From Pelagivirga sediminicola (GTDB lineage Bacteria > Pseudomonadota > Alphaproteobacteria > Rhodobacterales > Rhodobacteraceae), in assembly GCF_003072125.1 (NCBI RefSeq), contig NZ_QCYH01000003.1, forward strand, positions 339,534-403,533: a stretch of DNA of 64,000 bases, written 5' to 3'. Positions 44,485 through 53,108 of this stretch are shown one piece after another (the stretch's first letter is position 1; each line of letters opens with the position of its first letter). Below the pieces are notes generated by a model, which did no database searches, was not told the DNA's origin, and saw only the letters and a program-made list of their open reading frames with translations. The translations under genes were made by a program, and so were the position numbers.

Positions 44485-45518
44485 TCGCGATCTGTGCGCT
44501 GTGGCTGTGCAGCCTTGGTGCGGCAGCGGCAGAAACGCTGCGCGTCGCGACATGGAATTCCGAGCTTTCGCGGGACGGACCGGGCCTGCTGCTCCGCGAT
44601 CTTCTGCTCGACGACGATGCGCAGGCGATGGCCGCAGCGCAGATGATTGCCGCCGTCGCGCCGGATATCCTGCTGCTTCAGAACGTCGATTACGACATGG
44701 ATCATCTCGCACTGACCGCGCTGCGGGATCTTATCGCGACGCGCGGGCCGCGCTATGGCACCGTGTTTGCCCGGATGCCGAATACCGGGATGGCAACCGA
44801 TCTGGACATGGATGGCGACGGCCGGCTGGGCGAGCCGGAGGATGCGCAGGGGCATGGCGCCTTTGCGGGACAGGGGGGCATGGCCATCCTGTCGCGCTAT
44901 CCCGTCGACATCGCGCGCGTGCAGGATCTGAGCGATCTTTTATGGCGGGACATTCCGCAGGCGATGTTGCCCGTGCAGGGTGGCGCGCCGTTTCCGTCCG
45001 AGCAGGCGCAGGCAGTCTTGCGCCTTGCGGATGTCGCACAATGGGCGGTACCCGTGAAGCATGACAGCGGCAGGATCACGATCCTTGCCTTTCATGCCAA
45101 CGCGCCGGTCTTTGACGGGCCGGAGGACCGAAACGGGCGGCGCAATCACGATCAGCTGAGGTTCTGGCAGCATTATCTGGATGGCGCGTTCGCGCCGCCG
45201 CCCAAGGACCGTTTCGTGCTGATGGGTCACGCCAATCAGGATCCGCATCGGGGCGAAGGGATCAAGGTCGGCATTGCCGGGCTTTTGTCAGATTCGCGCC
45301 TGCAAGACCCTCATCCGGTGAGCACCCATACGCGCCCCGGCGAGCCGCCGGACGCCACCGTGAACTGGCCGCGCGTCACGCCGTCCCTGATGCGCGTCAG
45401 CTACGTCTTGCCGTCACGCGACTGGGCCGTCGAGGCATCGGGCGTGCATTGGCCGATCCAAGGGCAGGAGGCGGCCAGCCGGCATGGGATCGTCTGGGTG
45501 GATCTGGTGATCGACTGA
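44361..45518 (+). CDS. Secreted endonuclease/exonuclease/phosphatase (EEP) family protein
   Basis: The EEP fold is seen in LRVATWNSELSRDGPG, DILLLQNVDYD, GMAILSRYPVD, and the NWPRVTPSLMRVSYVLPSRD end with a conserved RVSYVLPS-type strand. A signal-peptide-like helix IAICALWLCSLGAAAA precedes the domain. The start is unclear. ATG 44361 lies inside the previous gene and gives 60 unlikely Arg- and Cys-rich residues. A CTG at 44481 overlapping the previous TGA would start right at the signal peptide. Catalytic Glu in the second strand reads Gln (LLLQNVDY), so activity needs proof. Confidence 0.75.
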   Translation: MGISTCRPCHARCRNAPGGRADHRETSPRLCEGTGRLAGYLIAICALWLCSLGAAAAETLRVATWNSELSRDGPGLLLRDLLLDDDAQAMAAAQMIAAVAPDILLLQNVDYDMDHLALTALRDLIATRGPRYGTVFARMPNTGMATDLDMDGDGRLGEPEDAQGHGAFAGQGGMAILSRYPVDIARVQDLSDLLWRDIPQAMLPVQGGAPFPSEQAQAVLRLADVAQWAVPVKHDSGRITILAFHANAPVFDGPEDRNGRRNHDQLRFWQHYLDGAFAPPPKDRFVLMGHANQDPHRGEGIKVGIAGLLSDSRLQDPHPVSTHTRPGEPPDATVNWPRVTPSLMRVSYVLPSRDWAVEASGVHWPIQGQEAASRHGIVWVDLVID

Positions 45519-45524
45519 CCGGGC

Positions 45525-46415
45525 TCAGACCCATTTCGCCATCGGCGGCAGGGACATCAGCACGGCGTTGGCATCATGCCCGGTGGCAAGGCCGAATTTC
45601 GTGCCCCGGTCATAGACCAGATTGTATTCGGCATAGATCCCGCGATGCACCAGCTGCGCGTCCTTGTCTGCCTCGGTCCACGGCTGAGCGCGCCTTTTTT
45701 CGATCAGCGGAACAAAGGCCGGCAGGAAGGCGCGGCCGATATCCTGCGTCAGAGCAAAATCGGCCTCCCAATCGCCGGAGTTCTGGTCATCCATGAAGAT
45801 GCCCCCGACCCCCCGCGCGCGCTGCCGATGGGGGATGTAGAAATATTCGTCCGCCCACGCCTTGAGCCGGGGATAATGATCGGTCCCATGGGGGTCCAGA
45901 TGGGCCTGTTGCTGGGCGTGGAAATGGGCCGTGTCCTCGGCGTACTCGATGCAGGGGTTCAGGTCCGAGCCGCCGCCGAACCACCATGCATGCGGGGTCC
46001 AGAACATGCGCGTGTTCATGTGGACGGCAGGGCAATGCGGGTTCTGCATATGCGCAACAAGGCTGATTCCGCTGGCCCAGAAGCTGGGATCGCTGTCCAT
46101 CCCCGGCACGCCGCGCGCGGCCATCGCCTTTTGCGCGGCCTCGCCAAGCTGGCCGTAGACTTCGGAGACGTTGACGCCGACCTTTTCAAAGACACGCCCG
46201 CCGCGCATCACGCTCATCAAACCGCCGCCCGCGTCGCTGCCGTCGCCTGCGCTGCGCTGCGTCTTGGTAACCTCGAACCGGCCCGGGGCGGCGTCCGAAA
46301 GCGGGCCATCCTCATGGCTGTCTTCCAGCCCTTCGAAGGCGGCAACGATCTGGTCGCGCAGGGTGTGAAACCAGTCGGCCGCGCGGCGCTTTTGGGGGGT
46401 GAAATCATCGCTCAT
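45525..46415 (-). CDS. hemF: Oxygen-dependent coproporphyrinogen III oxidase
   Basis: HemF converts coproporphyrinogen III to protoporphyrinogen IX with O2 in heme and bacteriochlorophyll synthesis. The 296-residue protein shows SVMRGGRVFEKVGVNVSEVYG, AVHMNTRMFW, WFGGGSDLNP and GVGGIFMDDQNS, and ends RGIYAEYNLVYDRGTKFGLATGHDANAVLMSLPP. It is in a minus-strand run with the SDR and methyltransferase genes. Confidence 0.96.
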   Translation of the reverse strand: MSDDFTPQKRRAADWFHTLRDQIVAAFEGLEDSHEDGPLSDAAPGRFEVTKTQRSAGDGSDAGGGLMSVMRGGRVFEKVGVNVSEVYGQLGEAAQKAMAARGVPGMDSDPSFWASGISLVAHMQNPHCPAVHMNTRMFWTPHAWWFGGGSDLNPCIEYAEDTAHFHAQQQAHLDPHGTDHYPRLKAWADEYFYIPHRQRARGVGGIFMDDQNSGDWEADFALTQDIGRAFLPAFVPLIEKRRAQPWTEADKDAQLVHRGIYAEYNLVYDRGTKFGLATGHDANAVLMSLPPMAKWV

Positions 46416-46436
46416 CAGGGGCCTCGCTGCGGTTGA

Positions 46437-47237
46437 TCAGTGCGCGGGGGACGCGACAGGATCCACAAGGGACCGGCCGCCGTCCAGTGTGACGATCTGT
46501 CCGGTCATGAAACCGGCGCCGTCGCTGGCCAGGAATTGCACCGCCTCGACCAGCTCGCTGGAGGCCGCGATGCGGCCCAGCGGGGTGTGCTGTTCGATAT
46601 CCAGCCGGTAATCGCCGTGTTCCTTCAGCGTTTCCTGCAAGGACCGGCTCATCACCGAGCCGAAGGCGAGCGCGTTGACGCGGATGCGGTGCGGCGCCAG
46701 CGTCACCGCCAGCGAACGGGTCATCTGATCGACGGCCGCCGACGAAATGGCATAGGCCAGCAGATCGGGATGTGCGCGCCCCGCCGCGATCGAGGAGAGA
46801 TTTATGATGACGCCGCCGCTGGGCTCCTCCTGCCCTTCGGACTGCTTTATCATGCGCTTCGCGACCAGTTGGCTGAGCCGCAGGGACGTCATCAGGTTTT
46901 GTTGAAGCAGCAGGTCAACGGCGTCGTCATCGGGGTTGAGCGGGTCCGAGATGCTCACCTGCCGCGAGGCGTTGACGAGGATATCGACCGAATCGAACGC
47001 GTCGATGGTGGCCGACAGAAGGTTGGCGAGGGTCAGTTTTTCGCGCAGATCGCCGGCAAAGTAGCGGATCGGGCTGTCGTCCCCGGTCTCGCCGAGCTGC
47101 GCGATCAGCCCCTCTTCGTCGATATCGGCAAACATGACGTTGGCGCCCTTGTCAGCCAGATGCCGGCCGATGGCCAGCCCGATGCCGTTGGCGCCGCCGG
47201 TGACGATGGCCGTCTTGCCGGAGATGGAAAATGACAT
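46437..47237 (-). CDS. SDR family protein with a substituted catalytic lysine
   Basis: A 266-residue classical SDR by layout: cofactor loop TGGANGIG (13-20), catalytic serine in INLSSIAAG (Ser148/149) and Tyr162. The expected YxxxK reads YAISS, so Ser166 stands where Lys should be. NNAG is also changed to VNAS. The C-terminal GFMTGQIVTLDGGRS is normal. It may be a non-catalytic or altered-function member. It is the middle gene of an rsmC-like/SDR/hemF run. Confidence 0.85.
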   Translation of the reverse strand: MSFSISGKTAIVTGGANGIGLAIGRHLADKGANVMFADIDEEGLIAQLGETGDDSPIRYFAGDLREKLTLANLLSATIDAFDSVDILVNASRQVSISDPLNPDDDAVDLLLQQNLMTSLRLSQLVAKRMIKQSEGQEEPSGGVIINLSSIAAGRAHPDLLAYAISSAAVDQMTRSLAVTLAPHRIRVNALAFGSVMSRSLQETLKEHGDYRLDIEQHTPLGRIAASSELVEAVQFLASDGAGFMTGQIVTLDGGRSLVDPVASPAH

Positions 47238-47267
47238 GTGCTTATCCTTGGGTGATGGTGCGGGGCG

Positions 47268-48257
47268 TCAGCGCGGCTTGCGCAGGGGCCGCCGCGCATG
47301 CAGCAGTTTGAAGCGGGCATCGCCGCCGGGGGCCTCGGTCACGTCGGCAAAGTGGCTGGCCATCGCGCGCTCATACGGCAGGTGGCGGTTGGCCACCATC
47401 CAGAGCTGCCCGGCGGGTTTCAGCATGGCCGCCGCCGCCGCGATAAAGGCACGGCCCAGCGCCGGATCGGCGCTGCGCCCGGTGTGAAAGGGCGGATTCA
47501 TCAGGACGGTGTCAGCCGCGCTTTCGGGGCGCCAACGCAGCGCATTCTCCCAATGGAACCGCGCGCGGGGATCAGCCACGTTCTGGCGCGCGCAGCTCAG
47601 CGCGGCGTGATCGGATTCGACCAGATCGATCTGCGCAATACTGCCGCGCTCCAACGCGCGGCGCGAAAGATAGCCCCAGCCGGCGCCAAGGTCGATCACA
47701 TGCGCGCCAAGCGCCTCGGGCAGATGATCGGCCAGCGCGCGCGATGCGGGGTCGATGCCATCGGCGGAAAACACGCCCGGCGCGGTCACGAATCCCTCGC
47801 CGATGTCGCGCGGGGGGCCTGCGCGCCAGTCGCCCAGATCGGGCGCCGGGTCCATCCAGAAAAGCTTGCCATGCGCCTTGTTGATCGGGCCGTGGCAGGT
47901 GGCGCGCGCGCGGCACGCCTTCAACGCCGATTCGATCCCGTCGGTTTTCAGCCCGTCCACGATGACCGGGCCGTCTGTCACATCTGCGGCCCCGGCCATG
48001 AGCGCGCGGGCGCGGTCCTTGGCGCGCGGCAGACATACCAGCGCGGCGCCATAGCGCCCTTCGGGCTGGGTATTGCAGGTATATCCCAGCGCGGCGAAAT
48101 GATCGCTGGCGGGCTTGTTTCCGGTGATGACATGGCACATCGCGGCAGGCAGCGCGGACAGATCGCTGTCCTCTGTCGGCTCGAACACGGCGACGCGCGC
48201 GTCTTCGGGCAGGGCCAGGCCGCCATCCAGCGCCAGCGATAACCGGAGGCCCGTCAT
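47268..48257 (-). CDS. RsmC/RlmG-like methyltransferase
   Basis: A 329-residue protein with an N-terminal non-catalytic domain and a C-terminal SAM-dependent domain: VIDLGAGWGYLSRRAL is the SAM loop, and VLMNPPFHTGRSADPALG is the NPPF motif of guanine-N2 methyltransferases. It most likely makes m2G in 16S rRNA as RsmC does. The order with clpS upstream is a loose gene run on the minus strand. Confidence 0.85.
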   Translation of the reverse strand: MTGLRLSLALDGGLALPEDARVAVFEPTEDSDLSALPAAMCHVITGNKPASDHFAALGYTCNTQPEGRYGAALVCLPRAKDRARALMAGAADVTDGPVIVDGLKTDGIESALKACRARATCHGPINKAHGKLFWMDPAPDLGDWRAGPPRDIGEGFVTAPGVFSADGIDPASRALADHLPEALGAHVIDLGAGWGYLSRRALERGSIAQIDLVESDHAALSCARQNVADPRARFHWENALRWRPESAADTVLMNPPFHTGRSADPALGRAFIAAAAAMLKPAGQLWMVANRHLPYERAMASHFADVTEAPGGDARFKLLHARRPLRKPR

Positions 48258-48264
48258 GCGCGCG

Positions 48265-48612
48265 TTACTCCCGTTCCATGGTGCATTGCAGCGGATGCTG
48301 ATGCTGGCGCGCGAAATCCATCACCTGCGCCACCTTGGTTTCCGCGATCTCATGGCTGAAGACGCCGACAACGGCGACGCCCTTCTTGTGGACGGTCAGC
48401 ATGATTTCGAAGGACTGGGCGCTGGTCATGCCAAAGAACCGCTCCAGCACCGCGACGACGAACTCCATCGGAGTGTAATCGTCGTTCAGCAGCAATACCT
48501 TGTAGAGCGGCGGGCGTTTCGTCTTGGGGCGCGTTGCGACGACGACGGACGCCTCGCTGTCGTCGTCCTCCTTATCGGCCAATGTCCAAGGGTGCAGTTT
48601 CATGTCGTCCAT
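48265..48612 (-). CDS. clpS: ATP-dependent Clp protease adaptor
   Basis: ClpS delivers N-degron substrates to ClpAP. The 115-residue protein has a flexible N-terminal extension rich in Asp and Ser, then [26 protein letters not shown] and [29 protein letters not shown] and the downstream His form the N-degron pocket. It lies just upstream (in transcription) of the RsmC-like gene, with 7 bp between. Confidence 0.95.
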   Translation of the reverse strand: MDDMKLHPWTLADKEDDDSEASVVVATRPKTKRPPLYKVLLLNDDYTPMEFVVAVLERFFGMTSAQSFEIMLTVHKKGVAVVGVFSHEIAETKVAQVMDFARQHQHPLQCTMERE

Positions 48613-48701
48613 GTCAGTTGATCGTATCGATGGCTAGGCGTTCTATATAGCCTTCGGGGTGTTATTTGAAAGGGGGCGATAACGGGTCTGCCGCGCCGAT
48701 T

Positions 48702-49760
48702 TCAATCGCTGCCCCAGCCGTCTGACTGCATCTCCTGCAGGCGGCTGGCGGTGCGTTCGAATTCGAAGCTGCCTTCGCCCTCGACATAAAGAAAATCGGG
48801 CGCCGCCGCCGCGCTGCAGATGAGCCTGACGCGCGCCTCGTAGAGCGCGTCGATCAGCGTGACAAAGCGCTTGGCCTCGTTGAAGTTCTGGCGGCTCAGC
48901 AGCGGGATCTCTTCCAGCACCAGCACACGAGCGGCGTCCGCCAACGCCAGGTAGTCGGCGGCGCCCAGCGGCCTGCCGCACAGGTGATAGAAGGTCGCCC
49001 GCGCCACGCCGTTGTGAAAGGCGGGGATTTCCAGCGCGCGTTTCTGCACGGTCAGGGTATGGGGCTGCGCCTGTCCATGCGTCAGGTCCTGCCAGATCTT
49101 CTCGATCCGGGCGCGCGCCTCGGCGTTGATGGGGGTGAAATAGGTCTGGCTGCCTGCGATGCGGTCCTGCCGGTAATCGGTGGCCGCGGCCAGATGATGC
49201 ACCACCATGTTCTGTTTCAGCAGTTCGATGAAGGGCAGGAAAAGCTGCCGGTTCAGGCCGTTCTTGTACAGATCATCCGGCACCCGGTTGGACGTGGTGA
49301 CGATCACGACGCCCGCATCGAAGAGGGCCTGAAAAAGACGGCCGACGATCATCGCGTCGGTGATGTCGGTGATCTGCATCTCGTCGAAGGCCAGCAGGCG
49401 CACATCCTCGGCCACCTTCGCGGCCACAGGCGCAACAGCGTCCTCGAGCCCCTTTTGGCGGGCGGCGTGGATGCCGGCGTGGATTTCCTGCATGAACGCG
49501 TGAAAATGCACTCGGCGATTGGGCACATCCAGCGAGGCGGCGAACATGTCCATCAGCATGGATTTGCCGCGCCCCACGCCGCCCCACATGTAAAGGCCCT
49601 TGGGCGGCTCGGGCGTCTTGCGGAACCATCCCTTGCGACCCGCGTCTTCCAGCGCGGCGCGGATGCGTTCGAATTCCGGCAGGACGGCCTCCTGCGCGGG
49701 ATCGGCGGTCAGGGCGCCTGAATTGACGTTCTGGGCGTAAAGTTCGGGCATCGTTGTCAT
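48702..49760 (-). CDS. zapE: Cell division ATPase, AFG1/ZapE family
   Basis: A 352-residue AFG1-type P-loop ATPase. Walker A is GGVGRGKSMLMDMF (about 59-72), the second strand LLAFDEMQITDITDAMIVGRL carries the Walker B DE, and TSNRVPDDLYKNGLNRQLFLPFI is the sensor region. In E. coli ZapE regulates the Z-ring. It is followed after a short gap by an Lrp-type gene on the same strand. Confidence 0.92.
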   Translation of the reverse strand: MTTMPELYAQNVNSGALTADPAQEAVLPEFERIRAALEDAGRKGWFRKTPEPPKGLYMWGGVGRGKSMLMDMFAASLDVPNRRVHFHAFMQEIHAGIHAARQKGLEDAVAPVAAKVAEDVRLLAFDEMQITDITDAMIVGRLFQALFDAGVVIVTTSNRVPDDLYKNGLNRQLFLPFIELLKQNMVVHHLAAATDYRQDRIAGSQTYFTPINAEARARIEKIWQDLTHGQAQPHTLTVQKRALEIPAFHNGVARATFYHLCGRPLGAADYLALADAARVLVLEEIPLLSRQNFNEAKRFVTLIDALYEARVRLICSAAAAPDFLYVEGEGSFEFERTASRLQEMQSDGWGSD

Positions 49761-49799
49761 GGCAATGGAATAGCCTGCGAATTCCTGACTTGGAAGCGC

Positions 49800-50243
49800 T
49801 CAGGCGCGCCCGTCCTTGGGCGAGCCCATCACGACATAGGACGTGATCGCGTTGACCTGCGGCAGAACGCCCATGACATCGGTGTGGAACGCCTTGTAGC
49901 TGGGCAGATCGGCCACCTCGATCCGCACGAGATATTCGACCGATCCGGTGATGTTGTGACATTCGACCACCTCGGGCGCGCGGGCCATCGCGCGCTCGAA
50001 CGCCTCCTGGCTGGCCTTGGTGTGGCTGTTGAGCCCGACGGTGGCATAGGCAACGAAACCCACGCCCAAGGCGCCCCGGTTCAGCACCGCGCGATACCCG
50101 GCGATGATGCCGCGCCGCTCCAGATCCTGCACCCGGCGCAGGCAGGCGCTGGGCGATAATCCGCAGCGGTCGGCCAGCTCCAGATTGCTGATCCGGCCGT
50201 TCTGCGAAAGCTCTTGCAATATCCGCTCGGTAATCTGATCCAT
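49800..50243 (-). CDS. Lrp/AsnC family regulator
   Basis: A 147-residue regulator with the N-terminal HTH (MDQITERILQELSQNGRISNLELADRCGLSPSACLRRVQDLERRGII) and a RAM domain (NITGSVEYLVRIEVADLPSYKAF). A GTCA-type site in the shared upstream region suggests control of the divergent LysE-type exporter. An ATG at 50261 would add six residues (MQLLTL) but neither start has a clear ribosome-binding site. Confidence 0.9.
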   Translation of the reverse strand: MDQITERILQELSQNGRISNLELADRCGLSPSACLRRVQDLERRGIIAGYRAVLNRGALGVGFVAYATVGLNSHTKASQEAFERAMARAPEVVECHNITGSVEYLVRIEVADLPSYKAFHTDVMGVLPQVNAITSYVVMGSPKDGRA

Positions 50244-50306
50244 GAGGGTGAGTAGTTGCATATTTTTTGCATCAGCGCAAAGAAACGCAATTTCATTGTG
50301 GATGAT

Positions 50307-50322
50307 GTGCATAATATTGCAC
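50307..50322. promoter_or_regulatory. Candidate Lrp-type operator between the regulator and the LysE gene
   Basis: GTGCATAATATTGCAC has 5-bp arms GTGCA / TGCAC around an A/T-only centre, the usual form of Lrp sites. It sits 2 bp before the LysE start codon and about 64 bp before the regulator start. A further TTGCAT repeat pair lies at 50256-50272. Confidence 0.45.
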
Positions 50323-50324
50323 GG

Positions 50325-50944
50325 ATGACATTCGAGATCCTCACCGCGCTGGTCGCATTCTGTTTTGTCGGGGTCATCACGCCCGGCCCCAACAACCTGA
50401 TGCTGATGGCGTCGGGCGCCAATTTCGGGTTTCGCCGGACGGTGCCGCATATGATCGGCGTGGGGCTGGGCATGCCGATCCTGACCACGCTGGTGGGTAT
50501 CGGCGTCATGCGCGTGTTCGAGATGTGGCCGCTGGTGCAACAGATTCTGCTGGTGCTGAGCGTTGCATACCTGCTGTTTCTGGCGTGGAAGATCGCCAAT
50601 GCCGCGCCGCCGCCCCAAAGCGCTGCCGAGGCGACGGGCAAGCCGCTGACCTTCCTTCAGGCCGCTGCGTTCCAGTGGGTCAATCCCAAGGCGTGGTTCA
50701 TGGCGCTGTCGGCGATCACGCTCTATGCGGGCGGGCGTGATCCCCTGGCGATCCTGTGGGTCGCGGGCGCCTATTGCGCCGTATCGACCATCAGCACGAC
50801 CAGCTGGACCGCGCTGGGCCAGCAGATGCGCCGCTTTCTGGGCACGCGGGGGCGGCTGCGCGCGTTCAGCGGCTGCGCGCGTTCAACTGGACGATGGCGG
50901 CACTGCTGGTTGCGACGCTGATTCCGGTGCTGTGGCCTGCGTGA
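50325..50944 (+). pseudogene. LysE-family exporter, frameshifted near the C-terminus by a 17-bp tandem duplication
   Basis: The first 180 residues are a normal LysE/RhtB exporter (VITPGPNNLMLMASGANFG is the family motif). At 50852-50885 the 17-mer GCGGCTGCGCGCGTTCA occurs twice in tandem. Removing one copy restores an uninterrupted 200-codon protein ending NWTMAALLVATLIPVLWPA at the stop 50942-50944. As given, the frame ends at 50921 with an unrelated basic tail in place of the last membrane helix. It could be a real lesion, a phase-variable locus or a sequence error. Confidence 0.85.
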
Positions 50945-51017
50945 CACGGCGGCGAACGCATTGCATTCGGGCCGCTACGCAGTCATATAACGCGGGCACC
51001 AAACCGGAGCCACGCAG

Positions 51018-51980
51018 ATGACCCACTACCTCGACTTTGAAAAACCCCTGGCCGAAATCGAAGGCAAGGCCGAGGAATTGCGCGCCATGGCCCGCGCGGG
51101 CGAGGGCGTCGATGTCGAGGAAGAGGCCGCCGCGCTGGACAAGAAGGCCGCGACCATGCTGCGCGATCTCTACAAGGATCTGACGCCGTGGCGCAAATGC
51201 CAGGTCGCCCGCCATCCCGAGCGGCCGCATTGTCGCGATTACATCAAGGCGCTGTTCACTGAATTCACGCCGCTGGCCGGGGACCGGAACTTTGCCGACG
51301 ATCACGCCGTCATGGGCGGCCTCGCGCGGCTGAACGACCGCCCCGTCATGGTCATCGGCCATGAAAAGGGCAATGACACAAAATCCCGGATCGAGCGTAA
51401 TTTCGGCATGGCCCGCCCCGAAGGTTACCGCAAGGCGATTCGCCTGTTGGAGATGGCCGACAAGTTCGGCCTGCCGGTGATCACGCTGATCGACACGCCT
51501 GGCGCCTATCCCGGCAAGGGCGCCGAAGAGCGCGGGCAATCCGAGGCGATCGCCCGCTCGACCGAGAAATGCCTGCAGATCGGCGTGCCGCTGGTCAGCG
51601 TCGTGATCGGCGAGGGTGGATCGGGCGGCGCCGTTGCCTTTGCCACGGCCAACCGCGTGGCGATGCTGCAGCATTCGGTCTATTCGGTCATCTCGCCCGA
51701 AGGATGCGCATCGATCCTGTGGAAGGACGCCGAAAAAATGCGCGAGGCCGCCGAGGCGCTGCGCCTGACCGCGCAGGACCTCATCAAGCTGGGCATCACC
51801 GACCGCATCATCGACGAGCCGCTGGGCGGCGCACATCGCGACCCGAAGACCGCCATCGAAAACGTGCGCGCCGCGCTGGGCGAGATGCTCAAGGATCTGG
51901 ACGGCAAGAGCGCCAAGGCACTGATCTCGGACCGGCGCCAGAAGTATCTGGACATGGGCAGCAAGGGGCTGGCGGCCTGA
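51018..51980 (+). CDS. accA: Acetyl-CoA carboxylase carboxyltransferase subunit alpha
   Basis: AccA with AccD moves CO2 from biotin to acetyl-CoA for fatty acid synthesis. The 320-residue protein has the helical N-terminus [20 protein letters not shown], and the crotonase-like core with [49 protein letters not shown] and [20 protein letters not shown] 51018 follows GGAG at a short distance. Confidence 0.96.
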   Translation: MTHYLDFEKPLAEIEGKAEELRAMARAGEGVDVEEEAAALDKKAATMLRDLYKDLTPWRKCQVARHPERPHCRDYIKALFTEFTPLAGDRNFADDHAVMGGLARLNDRPVMVIGHEKGNDTKSRIERNFGMARPEGYRKAIRLLEMADKFGLPVITLIDTPGAYPGKGAEERGQSEAIARSTEKCLQIGVPLVSVVIGEGGSGGAVAFATANRVAMLQHSVYSVISPEGCASILWKDAEKMREAAEALRLTAQDLIKLGITDRIIDEPLGGAHRDPKTAIENVRAALGEMLKDLDGKSAKALISDRRQKYLDMGSKGLAA

Positions 51981-51984
51981 ACGG

Positions 51985-52398
51985 TCAGAACCTGACGCCG
52001 GGCAGGCCGCTTGCCTGTTTCAGCCAGTCGGTCATCTGCGCCTTGTCCAGCCCGTCATCCTCATAGATGCTGAAATAGCGGGTCCCCTCGACCTTGGATT
52101 CGCCGGGCGGCATCGGCGTCAGGTCGGTGCCGCGCGTGAATGTGAGCTTTACGAATTTCTTGTAGCAATACATGGCAAAGAACCAGCCGCCATCGTTTCC
52201 GTAGAGCGGCGTGTTCCACTTGACGGCCTTGACGGCCTCCGGAAACACCTCGCCGACAAGGGCATCCAGACGGCGGCCGATATCCTGTTTCCATCCGGGC
52301 ATGGCGCTGATGTAGGCCTGAACGGGCGCATCGCCTTCGCCCTTGGGTATCTGCGGATTGCCGCTGGACAGCAGCCTGGGTTCGGATGAATCGCTCAT
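51985..52398 (-). CDS. DUF1801 domain protein
   Basis: A 137-residue protein whose core (DALVGEVFPEAVKAVKWNTPLYGNDGGWFFAMYCYKKFVKLTF) has the DUF1801/YdhG pattern of a compact alpha-beta fold. The first 25 residues are polar and likely disordered (SSEPRLLSSGNPQIPKGEGDA). No catalytic role is known. It converges on accA with a 4-bp gap. Confidence 0.85.
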   Translation of the reverse strand: MSDSSEPRLLSSGNPQIPKGEGDAPVQAYISAMPGWKQDIGRRLDALVGEVFPEAVKAVKWNTPLYGNDGGWFFAMYCYKKFVKLTFTRGTDLTPMPPGESKVEGTRYFSIYEDDGLDKAQMTDWLKQASGLPGVRF

Positions 52399-52429
52399 GG
52401 CGGCATGATAGCACAGCTCGCCTGCGCGC

Positions 52430-53077
52430 CTAGCTGGTCAACATCCGCAGGCCCTGCGTCACGTCCGAGCGGACGGCAAGGCGCAGCGCCGGTTCGTCCC
52501 CTGCCTTGAGCGCGCCGATGATGAGGCGGTGATAGGGGGGCGGCTCTTTCTGGCGCAGGCGTCCGTAGAGTTTGCGCATCGTCGGGCCCAGTTGCAGCCA
52601 CACCGTTTCCGCCATCGCCAGCATCGCCGGCGCCTGCGCGCGCAGGTATAGCGTGCGGTGGAATTCCAGATTGCGGCGGATGTAAGCCACGGCGTCCTGG
52701 CGGGCGATGTCCTCGACTATGGCGCCGTTGATGGTGGTCAGCCGGTCGATCAGCGCGATATGCGCCCGCGGAAGCGCGCGGCTGGCCAGCTCGACCTCCA
52801 GAAGCGAGCGCAGCGCTGCAAGCTCTTCGATGCGGTCATTGCTAAGCTCGGGCGTCGACACGCGGCCCGACTGGCTCAGCGTCAGCGCGCCCTCGGCCAC
52901 CAACCTGCGCAGCGCTTCGCGGGCCGGGGTCATCGACACGTCGAATTCGCGGCCGATCCCGCGCAGTGTCAGCGCCTGACCGGGGGCGATCTGACCATGC
53001 ATGATGCGCGTGCGCAGGCCGCGATACACGCGGTCATGGGCGGCCGGTACGGGATCGGGGCGGGGATTCATCAACAT
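52430..53077 (-). CDS. GntR family regulator with FCD domain (second)
   Basis: A 215-residue regulator with the HTH at about 15-75 (MTPAREALRRLVAEGALTLSQSGRVSTPE) and a helical FCD domain. It is clearly paralogous to the regulator at 25026: both share MTPxREAIRRL, GAL, RVSxP, and a late LxxGPxMRxLxGR segment. No target gene is adjacent, so its ligand is unknown; the upstream palindrome at 53085 suggests autoregulation. Confidence 0.88.
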   Translation of the reverse strand: MLMNPRPDPVPAAHDRVYRGLRTRIMHGQIAPGQALTLRGIGREFDVSMTPAREALRRLVAEGALTLSQSGRVSTPELSNDRIEELAALRSLLEVELASRALPRAHIALIDRLTTINGAIVEDIARQDAVAYIRRNLEFHRTLYLRAQAPAMLAMAETVWLQLGPTMRKLYGRLRQKEPPPYHRLIIGALKAGDEPALRLAVRSDVTQGLRMLTS

Positions 53078-53084
53078 GGAGGTG

Positions 53085-53096
53085 TTGTGATCACAA
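53085..53096. promoter_or_regulatory. Perfect 12-bp palindrome upstream of the second FCD-GntR gene
   Basis: TTGTGATCACAA is a perfect palindrome 7 bp before the start codon. Its TGATCA core matches the core words at 24927 and 25734 near the paralogous regulator. It is likely an autoregulatory operator. Confidence 0.5.
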
Positions 53097-53108
53097 AACG
53101 CGCGCGCG

